64,000 nucleotides of DNA from Garcia nutans (lineage: Eukaryota; Streptophyta; Magnoliopsida; Malpighiales; Euphorbiaceae), in NCBI GenBank assembly GCA_947685225.1, contig CANTUV010000010.1, positions 3,596,001 to 3,660,000 of the forward strand, read 5' to 3'. Position numbers and translations under genes: made by a program. The notes under the pieces were generated by a model that saw only the letters and a list, made by a program, of their open reading frames with translations, was not told where the DNA came from and did not search any database. Of the stretch, positions 36,032 through 47,471 are shown piece after piece. Positions within the stretch are counted from its first letter, which is position 1, and each line of letters starts with the position of its first letter.

Positions 36032-36198
36032 TGAAGGAAGATAATATCTTGATTGATTTACTTTATTACAATCAGTAATATATCTAAATTGTTAGCTTAA
36101 TTCTAGGCTATAAATAGGATAACAGATAACTAATTATATGCCTAATAATACATACGAGATAATTAAAGATACTTGCTATATTTACATATATTCTATCA
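36032..36198 (-). repeat. 5' LTR of the copia element
   Basis: 167 bp; pairs with 31543-31702. The tRNA-iMet primer-binding site directly abuts it. Confidence 0.9.
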
Positions 36199-36764
36199 GG
36201 TACTGTAAGAAGAAAAGCTTGATAAGGATTGAAAAGTTAGGCTTCATTTTTAATAAATAATTATAGTAATAATGTTAACAAAGTCTTCAATTTTTTATGG
36301 GGTTGGTTTTGATAGGTTGTGAACTTATGGTTATATAGCTAAATTACAAAAGGTGATGGACTGAAAATGCCTCTCCATGTCTTATTATTTTATTACATTG
36401 CTTGGTTGTACAATCATATTTTATGATACGTTAATGTGGCTGATATAGTCTGATTATTAATCTTTTTTACTCGTGATCTGATGAAAAATATAAATAAATA
36501 AGTATACATTAATTATTTTTTATTATATAGTATGATATTTTCGAATCTCTTGACAGATAAAAATTAAATATTGAGCTAATTACGTAATACTGAATAACTA
36601 ATTTCAATGATTATTTTAATTAGTAAGCGAATTTGCTCATATATTTATTGATTAAAATTCAAATAATAAATAATAATTTTTCTAATATATAAATCTCACA
36701 TGATTTGCACGTGAATATATAATATATATATATATATATATTTTGAAAGGATAAAATTTATTTT

Positions 36765-37165
36765 TTTGTAGATTAGAAAAATAAATTTAGTATAATATGT
36801 AAAACTGACTTCACATAATATCACTGTTAATTTTAAAAAAGAAAATAACTTATTGGATAATACTTTCACCTTGTAAATTAATAGGTATAGTTTTCTTTTT
36901 CATTTATTTCAAATTACTATTTATTTACTATAATTTATTTACTATTTTAATAAGTTAATTTATATATATGTTAAATTTCTATTTTATCAATATTAATTTA
37001 ATATTATTTATTAAAAAAATTTAATAAATATATTACTCTTATGATTTCAAAGTAAATAACTGTATCTTTTTATTAATTTAGAGAGATAAGTTTAGCATAA
37101 TATGTAAAACTTACTTTACATGATATCATTGTTAAATTTAAAAAAGAAAAATATTCATTGCATTA
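36765..37165. repeat. Diverged tandem repeat, about 313-bp period
   Basis: Text starting 'aaatttagtataatatgtaa' (36783) recurs as 'aagtttagcataatatgtaa' (about 37090), followed in both by 'aaactgacttcacat'/'aaacttactttacat' and 'atatcactgttaa'-type blocks. The second copy appears to continue on the far side of the hAT insertion at 37186-37925. Confidence 0.55.
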
Positions 37166-38176
37166 TACTCTCTCCTTCTTGATGGCAGAGGCGGAGATAA
37201 AGGGGGTTCCATGGGGCCTGTTCCCCCCTCAGTTAAAAATAAAAAATTTTTAGGTATATTTGAGAATGAATATTACATTGGTTGAGATGGAACAGCTTGG
37301 CCTTATTATGTGAGAGCACGCAACTTCGATCCACGCTCCCAACATTTTTCATCATTTTTTTTCCAATCTTTAAAACTGAGCCTTTTAATCAAGCCCATTA
37401 CAAACAAACAAGATTTGTCAATGACTCTGCCCATTACAAACAAACAAGAATAACTTAATTGTGACTCTTTCTCTTCTTTCTCACGTTTCTTCTTCGTTAA
37501 TTCCTTTTTCTTTTTTCTTTTTTTCAGATAACAGTTTCTTCCTTTTTCAATTTCATTCTTTCACCGATTGGCACCAGCAAGGCAGCGGCAACAAGTTAAG
37601 AATATGTACACCACTTACTTTTAATCTCATATTTATTTTGTTGCAATTTTTTTATCTTGCTAAAATGAATTAAAATTTGAAAAATAATGAATTAAGAAAT
37701 TGACTTGAATACTTGAGGACATTATAAATTTGAAATGTTTAATTTGATTTTGTAGTATGAAGTTTTTTTTTTTGAGAAAAGTAGTATGAAGTTAAATTGA
37801 AATTATTATTTTTTTGTAGTTTATAATCTGGAATTTTTTTATTTCTTTTATAATTTGATATTTTTAATGTTTAGTATTTAAGTTGAATTGGACCCCCCTT
37901 ATCTAAAATCCTGACTACGCCACTGCTTGATGGGCATACATTCTTTTCTATTTATTGCAAATTGTAATTAAATTGCATTATGATACCATTTTCATAAGTT
38001 AGTTTACATATTAAATTTTCATTATATCAATATTTAATAAAATAAATTTTATATTAAAATAAAAATAAAATATGAAAAATATATCTAAATTTATATTTTT
38101 AATAAAAATTATTATTATTATTTTTAATTTTTATGAAAAAGAAAATATATTTATCATTTCGGAACGAAGAGTGTAA
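37165..38176. mobile_element. Stowaway-like MITE interrupted by a hAT element
   Basis: The left end TACTCTCTCCTTCTTGATGG and the right end, reverse complemented TACACTCTTCGTTCCGAAAT, resemble mariner-type MITE termini. Removing the hAT element and one TSD copy makes the left arm continue into 'gcatacattcttttctattt'. Ends are tentative. Confidence 0.45.
37186..37925. mobile_element. Non-autonomous hAT element with 8-bp TSD
   Basis: 740 bp. It begins CAGAGGCGGAG and ends CTACGCCACTG (inverted: CAGTGGCGTAG), flanked by CTTGATGG on both sides (37178-37185 and 37926-37933). Termini of the CAGNGGCG type and an 8-bp duplication define a hAT transposon. The interior has no transposase; the open frame at 37461-37673 is low-complexity and not convincing. 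Confidence 0.8.
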
Positions 38177-38230
38177 CATATTATTTTTAAAAGTAGTATT
38201 TATTTTTGATGGGGTATAATTAAAAATAAT

Positions 38231-38706
38231 GAGTTGTTTGATAAAAAAAAGTGAAAAAATTGGTTATTGATAATGTATTTTACAAAATATATTACTGAGA
38301 TTATATTTTACTAGAAAAAATTATATTACGTTTTTTGAAAGATGCAATAAAATACTATAAAGTGAATTTAAAAAATTATTAACATGTTTGATCGATTATA
38401 ATTTAATTTTGTTAAAAAAAATTTGAGTAATACATAAACTATTCTTATAATATTTTTTTTTATTTTATTATATTCTAAAATAAGAGTATAATTATCTTTT
38501 GATATGAAATCTCACAATCTTCTTTTCTAGTAAAATAATTTTTTTACTCTCTTCTAGATAAAATATTTTATTAATTGGTTAGTAATACTTGGTGAACTTA
38601 TTATTTTATTTTACAAGAATAATTTATAAATAAATATAATATTTTTAGTCAAAAAATAATTATTTTATTAAATTTTCTAAGATTACGATCTAACTAAACA
38701 TTTCGT
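38231..38706. mobile_element. Dispersed MITE family, copy 3
   Basis: Shares ordered blocks with the copies at 29078 and 29811: 'ttactgagattatattttac', 'tagaaaaaattatatta', 'gatgcaataaaatact', 'tgatatgaaatctcacaatc', 'tagataaaatattttattaa', 'tttttagtcaaa'. Full-length like copy 1. Confidence 0.6.
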
Positions 38707-38865
38707 AAGTTGAATTGATTAATTGAATTATTTTTAGTTAGCCAACCTATCAATAAAAGTCTAATTGAATGTGAATTCTGGAGAATATTTTTTAGATTAA
38801 CGTCCAAGGAATGGTAAGCGCGTAATAAGGCTTTGTCGGATTGTCATCTTATAACTACGATGCAA

Positions 38866-39298
38866 TAGAATTGACAACGGAGCAGGACGAGGGCAAATGA
38901 GCACTCTCCATCCCCATTCTCATTTTTTTCGGCCCTGTCCCATCACAGTAAAGGGAAAAAAATTTTCTCATCTCTATTTTTTTTGTGCAAATAATTAAAA
39001 TACAATGAACATAATATAATATATATAAAAAATTAAAAATTAAAAAATAATCCATATATATAATAATATATAATATGTACAGTAGTATGTATATTATATG
39101 AATATATAATTTTTTTTTTTGGTTTCCTGCAAAGACGAGGTGGAAATCCTCGCAGGGTAGGAAATATAATCTCAGCTCCCGTATCATCCTGCCTAACGGG
39201 GAGAAATTTCTCCCCGTCTCCATTTTAGTAAAAGAAATTTTTAAAAAAATTTTGCCCTGTTCATGGTGCGGGGATTTGCCACCCAACTGCCATCCCTA
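38866..39298. mobile_element. Non-autonomous hAT-like element with near-perfect 8-bp TSD
   Basis: 433 bp. It begins TAGAATTGACAACGG and ends CTGCCATCCCTA (inverted TAGGGATGGCAG), flanked by CGATGCAA (38858-38865) and TGATGCAA (39299-39306), one mismatch in eight. The interior has GGGGAGAAATTTCTCCCCG palindromes and a TA-rich core. No transposase. Confidence 0.65.
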
Positions 39299-39309
39299 TG
39301 ATGCAATCA

Positions 39310-40180
39310 GTAATGTCACTTTTAGGGTAGTTGTGGATAGCTTATTGCTTTTTTTAACTCAAGACAAAGCTTTTAAGTTTGGATTGATTGATACTGCTAC
39401 GTACTTTTACAAAAATAGGATTATGTAATTTATGTGTGTATATTACGCATACGCAACACAAAAATAACTTTTTAACCATATTTTAACAAAAGAAAATACT
39501 ATTTCAAAAATAAAACTATATATATATATATGTTCATCTAATCATCTTTTTAAAGTAAATTTAGTTTCAATTGAAATTCCAACCCAAAATTTCTTAATTG
39601 GGTGGACCATTTCTTATCTTAGCATCACAACAATTTAGAATTTGCTTTCAAATTGATGATAGAGGCTGCTAGCTAGTGATAGGGACACATCAACTAAACA
39701 ACATTTGAAAGTTTGCCTAAGACTTAAAACCATTATATATCAGTATATTCCTATACCTGCCGAATACCAATTCTAGACTTGTCATTTAATTTTTCTTTTT
39801 TAAAGAATCGAAATGCAATATCAAAATGATATATATATATATATAATTAATCATAATTTTCAAAGGGATAATATGAAAATAAACACATTTGAAAGTTATC
39901 ATTGAATATGGTTAAATATGATATATATCCAAAATTAATTAAATAATTTCAGCCAATCTGACTAAGAAATCGAATTTTGTCTTTATTATTAAGTTGAATC
40001 TCTCTCTCTTTTGTTGGATTGTTTTCTTTGGCTATGCATTAATTAATTAGTCCATGCATGTGAGAACATACAGTGAAAAAAATTACAAATTAATTCATGT
40101 TGCCAGCAGGAAGCGACAATTTTGGACTGTAATTAAATTTTACTTTAATCCTATAAATTAAAAACATCCAACTAAACTGG
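39310..40180. other. Intergenic DNA, nothing recognised
   Basis: AT-rich with TA microsatellites near 39517 and 39828. It is downstream of the second ribonuclease pseudogene (minus strand). Confidence 0.4.
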
Positions 40181-40187
40181 ATATGAA

Positions 40188-41392
40188 TTACAAGGAAGGA
40201 AACTCAATCTTTGAGGCACATTTTCCATTTGGAAAAACAGGACATTCAATAAGATTAGATGCAGAAGTATCCACACATAAATAAATTTGGTAAAGCCGGC
40301 TGTTTCCTGATTCATTATTATTGCATTCTATCCACGGAGTTAACCCTATTCCTTCTTGAATTGCACTTTTTATGCTGCTCAAGCTGTAATGTCCCCCATT
40401 TGCCACTATTCTTGTTCCATATATATATTTTAAAAAGCTCGATCATCGAAAATACGTTTTTGATAATCGAACCCCTGCCCTCCCGTAGGAATAACAACAG
40501 ATGGCCCGCTGGGCTAACCCCAGCGGATTTTTGTTCCATATATATATATATATTTGTTACTTTTTTATATTAATAAAATAAATTATTTAATGATTTCACT
40601 TTAATTAGAAGATTTAAAATTTACCTGCATTGTTTAGAATCTGGAGGAGATTTACTTGCTTTTTCAAGTCAAAAGCAACCTTGAAATAGCCATGTTGATC
40701 AAGAACTGACTCAGAGCATGTGCCATGCTTTTCCCATTCATGTGTCCAGAATTGCACTCCATCACCATTAGGACATGCCACGTTGGCCAATTCTTTTGCA
40801 TACTGGTTGTTAAGTCTGAAATCTATATATATATATAACACATATGAAGACAATTTCAATTCAATCATTGAAAATTCATTATTCAACATCGAAACCACCA
40901 TTACGTATTCTCCAACAAATAAATAAAGTAATAAAACAAATAGACGACCGACAAGTTGTCTCCTTTTTTCTTTTCAACAAACAGAAGAAATTCTTCTCTT
41001 CTATCTAGTAATAGTACAGAATTGAAGTGGCAATCTTGTGGGTGTTGGGAAAAAATAAGAAAATGATTTAAATTTTAATGACCCTTTCCGAATTAAATAC
41101 TAATTTTTCAAGCAGCAAAACAAAATGATATGATTCACCACCTTATTAACCATATTAACAAAATAATATGAGTAGTTCAGTTGGTTAAGCAGCATTGAAC
41201 AAGTGGATGAGGACGAAAGTTAGAATCTCATTAAATATTTTTTAGGAGGGGCAAAAATCTTTAACATGCTATTTACGTCTCGAACATGATTAGTCCTACA
41301 CCTAGACCGTTAAACAGATAAGAGAAATCAAAATCTTGTGAAACACAAAGAACTGATAGGTACGAGACCACCAAAAGCTTGATCAAGATCAT
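40188..41392 (-). pseudogene. Second S-like T2 ribonuclease, exon 2 missing
   Basis: A minus-strand paralogue of the ribonuclease at 30667-36247. The signal-peptide exon starts at 41392 (MILIKLLVVSYLSVLCVSQD, then FDF). Exon 3 is 40625-40822, with a one-base frameshift between QKNWPT and the shifted ACPNGDGVQFW; it keeps THEWEKHGTC (CAS II). The last exon is at 40188 to about 40406 (SIKSAIQEGIG...LYQIYLCVDTSASNL, ending KIEFPSL), whose tail is intact, unlike that of the first copy. The exon encoding WPGSYC...HGLW with the first catalytic histidine was searched for by eye in 40825-41290 and is absent. A SINE sits beside the last exon and the acceptor there looks damaged. The copy cannot give an active RNase. 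The two copies are probably remnants of a tandem gene cluster. Confidence 0.85.
40429..40530 (-). mobile_element. tRNA-derived SINE with 17-bp TSD
   Basis: On the minus strand it carries an RNA polymerase III A box (TAGCCCAGCGG) and, about 38 bases on, a B box core (GGTTCGATTA). It is flanked by the direct repeat TTGTTCCATATATATAT (40412-40428 and 40531-40547). About 100 bp long. It lies in the last intron of the ribonuclease pseudogene, right next to the former splice acceptor. Confidence 0.75.
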
Positions 41393-41399
41393 ATTTTTT

Positions 41400-44300
41400 T
41401 TCTTTAGTTTCAGAGATTGTGCTGAGGTAGGCTTTTTTAAGTGAGATTGTGATATATGATAGTACATGCAATGCTGTATTTATAGGTTAAAATGAAAAGT
41501 AATTAATGTGGACATAATTGAGTATATAAGGCGAATTTGCCTTAATGGGCGAGAGTATATATAATCTATGCCACTGGCAAGAGTATGATCGAGGGCTTTA
41601 TACTTTTTCTGTAACTCTTCAATTGGTTATTGGACTTATCTCCAGCCCCTTCATATCCCGGGACAGAATATTCAGAGTTGCTTACCAATTTTATCAAAAT
41701 CCATTATCATTGCATTGGCATTATTTATGTGTGTAACTATTCCTTCATTATTGACATATGTCGGCTCTTCCTTATTCATCATTTTTATTTTTATTTTTCC
41801 AATCTCATTTAATTTTCATAATCAAAGTGACCATAAATTTTATTAATTGGGCAAGAATCATTTCATATTCTTTTACATTATTTTGAAAAGCTTTTTGGCT
41901 ATTTTATACATGGAATACACAACAAAACCAATAAAAACAAAGACAAAAATTAGATTTATAAGTCATTTATAAATACTCCGTAGCGTTATATATCCATTAA
42001 AATAATTAAACATCAAAACAAGTTGGAATTAATAAAGGGTTTGTCAAAGAATTAGAGTTGAGAATAATTTCATATAATTAAAGAGGTAGACGGTAGCATA
42101 AGAACGTGCAAGTCAAACTGATTTGGTTGTCATTTAATGTGACAAAATGTGTTGAGATAACCAACAGAGAGATGTATTTAATTTAATGTTGTACTGGTAC
42201 CAGTTTGTATTCTACTATTTCCTTTCACATTCAAAAGTCAAAACTTATAGCCACTGAGAAAGTCAACCTGTACACACCACAGGCAATGATGGAGGAGATT
42301 AATCTTGCAATATCCTATGTCTTTGTGAATAGAATTTTCTGGGTTTCTTTATATATAGTCTACCAAATTAATTTTCATATAATGAAAAGGTAATCTTCCA
42401 ATGTTTTGGTACAGTTTTCTTCATTGAGATATTCAAAGAAATAATCTTCCCTCAAATCAATAACAAGATTCACAAATATATCTATAGTGATTAATGATTT
42501 TCCTGATCTATATATAAAAATTATTTTATAACAGGCAAATTTTTCGGATTAAATAATTATTTTAGTTTTATTTCGAGAGTTTCAGATGAAATTAACTGAT
42601 GATTTTGAAATTAGAGTGAGATAATTCCCAATTATTTTAGACAAAACAGAATGGAATCAGTAATAATTTTTCTAATTATAAAGATAAATATTGTTTAGGA
42701 TTTTTATCACTATTGTTCTTTTATTTTAATTTTTTCCACTTAAATGTGGTACAATATTACTTTATTTGTGAAGACGCATTAATTGTTGTTTTGTAAATTC
42801 TCCTATTTGGAACCCCCAATAAAATCTAAATCCAAATCTTTTTCAAGTTGAATTTCAATTTCTTTTACATAATGAAAATATTCAAGAAATATCAGTTGAA
42901 TCAACTAATTTGTTTACTCAACCATCTATAGCTATAATTTATGCTGTTTATGCATGTTTAATGTGTCCGCGCAAGCAGAAGAAGCACAAACATCTTCAGT
43001 GAGAAAGCTTAGAATTAGAAGTCAATGACATAAACCTTTTTATCACTCTTCTTCTTTTCAATCCTTAGTTTGCAGAAGATTTTTGTATTCCCAACTTCAT
43101 GACTATGCAAATTTCCATTCTAACAAAACCATCAATCTCCTATTCCCAACTCCACATTGGCTATGTAATTGGTTGTGAATGATCAAACAAAATTTCTATT
43201 TCTTGCATATCATGTGAACAATGCTTGCCACCTAACCTTGACTTTATCAGTTCATTTGCACCACATTCAATCATCCAAATGTGTAAATCATGCAATCTCT
43301 TCACATTGAACTTGCCCTCAAAGCATAAAACTCTTATCAACTTTCCATACTTTGTCATGTTTACTGTTTTGGGTACTTTTTAGCTAACCAGCATCACCTC
43401 TCTATGAAATGTGACTACTAGATTTTGAGCTGCTTGCATGAGGTATGACTATATGAAATAGAAGACTTCAACTTTTTTTGTTTTACCACATACATACAAA
43501 CTTTGACATGGATAGTCAAACTGCATAAATCTTATCGGCAGTAGAAATAAAATAGGTAATAAGGCAAGAGTTTTTATCATTAGATCAATGAACGTAACTG
43601 TAAATGAAGACAATAAGGAGGCATACCACCATCCTAAGAAGAAGGGAAGTTGATTTCTAGCAGCAGAGTTCCCATTTGGTAGAAACTGTACAAAAGACAG
43701 GATTCAAGCCAAGTCCTTGATGCCAAAGATAGTTTTACTGAATATCTGGAAGTACTTGTGATCACCTTTAGTCCTACTAGAATCAGAATGGGGATTATTA
43801 TGGGAAGGGGAGAGTTATCTCCTGTTAATATAACTCGTCCAACGTCCCAAAACAATAATAAATAAAGGATTGATTTGTTGTGCCCCTATGCTTGCACCAG
43901 AGGCATCAACACTGCATGTTATCCCAGCACCAATAGTGTTTGGAGAACTAAGAGCCAAACACTGCTGGGATTTATACAGGGAAACATTAAAAGGAAGAGG
44001 AAAACCAACCTTTTCAGTATATTCAGAAAAATAAGACAATTATTCAACAATAAAAGCATATGCAAGCACAGAATTCAATTATTGAGAATTCAAACCACCA
44101 ACTAGCAAAGACTATAATGTATAACTTCATTTATAAGGCCTTAGTGAAAATAGCCACAAAGAGTCAAAGAATAATCTAAACAGGAAATTATGTACAAATT
44201 TGCTATCTACATGATGTTTTTGCTAACTAGCATTTCCTGAAATCCAAGTTCAGTCCAGAAGGATTCTTTACAAACAAAATTGTATTTCTTTACACAATTA

Positions 44301-44560
44301 AGTAAACAAAAAAATATTGGTCATACCTATTGCTGTGCATCACAGTTTCAGGTACACAAGCAATAACCTGATAACTGTAATAGAACCAACAACCAGAACT
44401 AACCTTGCTTGCTCTTCCTAAATGATTTCAAGAACATATATTGAAAGAATGGAGATTCTAGAGGAAAGGTAACATCAACTACACATCCTTCACAGGCTGG
44501 AGGGGAGAAGGGCTGTCAAAAGACAAAGGCCAATGAATATCCTGGTCATTATGAGGAATT
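41400..44560. other. Intergenic DNA between the ribonuclease remnant and the PPR gene
   Basis: Several short frames exist (for example minus 43161-43358 and minus 43815-44039) but none resembles a known family, and codon context is weak. The last kilobase (about 43600-44576) may be the 3' untranslated region of the downstream-facing PPR gene, since it is less AT-rich. Confidence 0.4.
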
Positions 44561-44576
44561 TTGGTTTGAAATTTTA

Positions 44577-46364
44577 CTACCAGTAATCCCCACATGAGCA
44601 TTTTCCATCTTTGAAATGATGAAATCGCTGTACATCTCTAAGAATGATTTGCCTATCAAATATTGCCGATATGAGTTTAGCAGCAGAATGGCAATCCCAA
44701 CAAACTCGAAGATTCTTCACCACACGAATTGCCGTGCCAGGCGGAGTGTTAAGAAGGCCAAATGCAATGGCTAATTTCTCACTATGATATCTAAGAGTAA
44801 TTTCTTTCTCTTCATCATTCATGTCAGCATGAAAGACTAGAGAAGTGTCAGGTACATAGCCAACCAATTTTAATTCCTTCACCAACTCATCAAGTGCCCG
44901 ATGCAAAGCTGTAGAAATATGGTGCACTCCTTCCCCAGAGAAGAATTCATGAACTACATTATTTACCTCAATGGAGCTACACCCAGGAATCTTTACTGCC
45001 CCTCTATCAATCATCAATTTCCTTAAAGAATCCACGTCCTCCCATTTCTGAGCTCTCGCACACAAGTTTGATAAAATAACGTAATCTCCACCATGAGAGT
45101 CATCTAGTTCAAAAATTCGCTCAATCACTTGCTTCCCTAATTTTACGTTGCCATGGCTGCCACAAGCAGATAACAAGGTTCGCCATAGTATAGGTGTAGG
45201 CTTGATTGGCAATACATCAATAAACTTATAAGCTTCATCCAAGCGTCCAGCTCGACCTAGCAAATCCACCATACACCCATAATGCTTGATCCCAGGAACA
45301 ATCCCATATCTGTCACTCATAATATAGAAACACTTAAAGCCTTCCTCTACTAACCCTGTATGACTACACGCATACAACAGACCTAAAAAAGTAATTTCAT
45401 CTGGTTGTACTCTTTGCTTGCCCATTTTTTCAAACATAGTTATAGCTTTATGACCTTGCCCATGTGTTGCATAGGCAACAATCATGGTTGACCAAGCCTG
45501 TGTATCTCTTACCCTCATGCTGTCAAAGACAGAAATGGCATCATCCAAACTCCCACACTTAGCATACATATCTATAAGTGCAGTGTTCACCTTGACATAT
45601 TTATCAAAACCATTCTTCTTAACAAATTCATGAATCCACTTCCCTAAATCTAATGCTCCCAAAAGAGCACAAGATGATAAAACACTAAGCATAGTAACCT
45701 CATCAGGCTCAAGCTTTGCCTGCAATTCCCGAAATAATGACAATGCCTCATTAGGCCGGCTACTTCGAGCATAACCCTTAATTATTGCATTATATGAAAC
45801 AACACAGGGTTCCGCTATCTTATCAAACACTCGTCTTGCTCCATCCACATCATTACACTCAGTATACATATTTATAAGTGTAGGAAATAAATAAACATTC
45901 TCATTTAGCGCAAATTTGATGGCAAGGCAGTGCAATTGTTTACCTTCTTGAAAGGCCTTAGCATTAGCACAAGCTTTAAGCAAGGAAGGGAAAGTGTAAT
46001 CGTCAGGGTATAGACCATCATTTAAAGCTCGAATAAAGAGGATAATAGCTTCGAGTGGAGTGTTGGATCGGGAATAGCCACGAGCCATGCTGTTAAAGAG
46101 GATGATATCTGGTTGGGGAATTGTATCGAACAGCTGGTGGGCGTGCTCCATGGAAGAAGGTGTGTAACTTAGAGTGCAGAAATTGATGAGCTTGGTTAGA
46201 ATGTGAGGGTCATGTTGGAGGTGGGTTTTGATGGTAAAGGCTTGGATTTGCTTGAGTTGTTTAAGACAAGTGCATTTGGGAAGAAGTGAGAGTGGGTATC
46301 TGTTGTCATTTGAGGGAGACAATGGACTTGGAGGTGAAGATGGGGTTGCTGCCAATGCCATCAC
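44577..46364 (-). CDS. OTP85: PLS-class DYW pentatricopeptide repeat protein, OTP85-like, 595 aa
   Basis: An intronless, uninterrupted frame. A Ser/Pro-rich N-terminus ([20 protein letters not shown]) is a plausible plastid transit peptide. It is followed by PLS-type PPR repeats from about residue 30 to 420 (for example [20 protein letters not shown]). Next come E/E+ motifs, then a C-terminal DYW deaminase-like domain with [10 protein letters not shown] (zinc-binding HxE), [12 protein letters not shown] (CxxC) and the final [10 protein letters not shown]. The order and text match Arabidopsis At2g02980/OTP85, an editing factor for a plastid ndhD site, as I remember it. All catalytic-type residues of the DYW domain are present, so it is expected to function. 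It is head-to-head with another PPR gene 1.1 kb away. Confidence 0.92.
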   Translation of the reverse strand: MMALAATPSSPPSPLSPSNDNRYPLSLLPKCTCLKQLKQIQAFTIKTHLQHDPHILTKLINFCTLSYTPSSMEHAHQLFDTIPQPDIILFNSMARGYSRSNTPLEAIILFIRALNDGLYPDDYTFPSLLKACANAKAFQEGKQLHCLAIKFALNENVYLFPTLINMYTECNDVDGARRVFDKIAEPCVVSYNAIIKGYARSSRPNEALSLFRELQAKLEPDEVTMLSVLSSCALLGALDLGKWIHEFVKKNGFDKYVKVNTALIDMYAKCGSLDDAISVFDSMRVRDTQAWSTMIVAYATHGQGHKAITMFEKMGKQRVQPDEITFLGLLYACSHTGLVEEGFKCFYIMSDRYGIVPGIKHYGCMVDLLGRAGRLDEAYKFIDVLPIKPTPILWRTLLSACGSHGNVKLGKQVIERIFELDDSHGGDYVILSNLCARAQKWEDVDSLRKLMIDRGAVKIPGCSSIEVNNVVHEFFSGEGVHHISTALHRALDELVKELKLVGYVPDTSLVFHADMNDEEKEITLRYHSEKLAIAFGLLNTPPGTAIRVVKNLRVCWDCHSAAKLISAIFDRQIILRDVQRFHHFKDGKCSCGDYW

Positions 46365-46369
46365 AGATA

Positions 46370-47465
46370 ATTGATTGTTAGCGTTGAGGTTGTGAATATC
46401 TTTTGAACATTCTTTTTCCTTTCAAAAATATTATATTTGTTTCTTAGCCGATAAATATTGAATTTTGATTGTTGTCTTGGAAATTTAAGTTAAAATAAAA
46501 TTAATTCATTCTTAAATCTTAATGCTCAACAATCAATTTAAATCTAAACACATTTTTCTTTATTTTATCGACTTCTATCTCTCCAATAATCAATCCTATA
46601 TATAACATCTACAAAATAAGCTCAACAATTTTAATATAAAATTTAAAATATTTTTTGAACTATTGTATATAATAGATTTGAAATATTTAACACACAAGAT
46701 TTTTCCACATTAGTGTTTAATTTTTTTTTTCAAAATAACAAAGCTCAAATCTATGTTTGGATACAAATGTATTTTCATTTCGACTTTTTAAATACCGTAA
46801 ACAAACAAATTATTATTAGTGATATGAAATTATTGGTGATTAAAAAATTTAAATCTATTAATTATAAATTTTCAAATAAAACAAACGAATACATTTTCTA
46901 ATCTTATTTATTAGAATTTCAATTTTCAATCAAATAATTTTTCATTACTTTTTAACCAAAAACCTATTTTTAAAAAAGACCATCAAAATAAGAATAAAAT
47001 TTATTATTTTAACAAAAATAAGTAATAGCAAAACATTAAAAAAAACAATAATAAACACTTTATCGTGATGTATTGAGGTTATGATAAATTTTGAACTAAC
47101 CATTATTCTCTATTTCTTTTCATTTATAATTATAAAAATATCAAAGATTAATTATTTAAATATTTATTATAATTATTTCAAAGACTATAGATATATTTAC
47201 AATATTATAAATATTAAATATTTATTATCATTTATCTTTTTTTCTTAGATTCATTATTTTCATTTATCTTTGTTTACTCTTTATTACTGAATTTAGAATT
47301 TGAATTCTTTTTACGAACTCAATTAAAAGAGTTTTTGAATTAATAATTTATTAATCGGGGGGCAATTGTGTTTGTGTTTTGGGCTGAAGTCTTATCCTGC
47401 AGTTCTGTTCATGGTAGGTGTGGCCGAAACCCTCACTTTACCTAAAACCCTCTTCCTCTCTTTCT
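46370..47465. promoter_or_regulatory. Shared upstream region of two divergent PPR genes
   Basis: The 1.1-kb AT-rich gap separates the start codons of the minus-strand OTP85-like gene and the plus-strand P-class PPR gene, so both promoters must lie here. No specific elements were identified. Confidence 0.4.
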
Positions 47466-47471
47466 CCATCA

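Larger units (their letters stand above)
31543..36198 (-). mobile_element. Ty1/copia LTR retrotransposon, complete but degenerate
   Basis: 4656 bp with LTRs at 31543-31702 (160 bp) and 36032-36198 (167 bp), both starting TGAAGGAAGATAAT and ending TTCTATCA. They are flanked by GGTAC on each side (31538-31542, 36199-36203). Being on the minus strand, its 5' LTR is the right-hand one. Next to it is a primer-binding site TGGTATCAGAGCC (complement of 36019-36031) for initiator tRNA-Met. The LTRs differ by roughly six substitutions and two small indels, so the insertion is not brand new. Short LTRs and domain order suggest the Ale/Retrofit lineage, which is inference. It sits in the sense direction of the ribonuclease it interrupts. 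Confidence 0.93.
30667..36247 (-). pseudogene. S-like T2 ribonuclease gene split by a copia retrotransposon
   Basis: Secreted RNase T2 gene on the minus strand. Exon 1 is in two parts, 36199-36247 (start codon and most of the signal peptide) and 31482-31542 (rest, ending FDFYYFVQM). They are separated by the 4656-bp element at 31543-36198. Exon 2 is 31184-31339 (WPGSYCDTKHSCCYPKTGKP, ...FGIHGLWSNF, CAS I histidine present). Exon 3 is 31090 to about 30667 (FWWHEWVKHGTC, CAS II present). Without the insert, exon 1 keeps phase with exon 2, so the gene was open when hit. Near the end, after QIYLCVDT, a one-base shift at about 30741-30748 moves the typical tail (..EFIECPILPR) out of frame. A TGA then follows in that tail. 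The family degrades RNA in phosphate recycling, senescence and defence. This copy is almost certainly inactive. A paralogue lies at 40188-41392. Confidence 0.9.

Noticed and set aside
37461..37673. 70-residue frame inside the hAT element
   Set aside because: Ser/Phe-rich low-complexity reading of a pyrimidine-rich tract; no transposase motif.
43161..43358. Minus-strand 65-residue frame as a possible exon
   Set aside because: It starts well and has mixed composition, but no family is recognised and no partner exon with matching phase was found.
43815..44039. Minus-strand 74-residue frame
   Set aside because: Lies in the probable 3' untranslated region of the OTP85-like gene; no recognisable domain.
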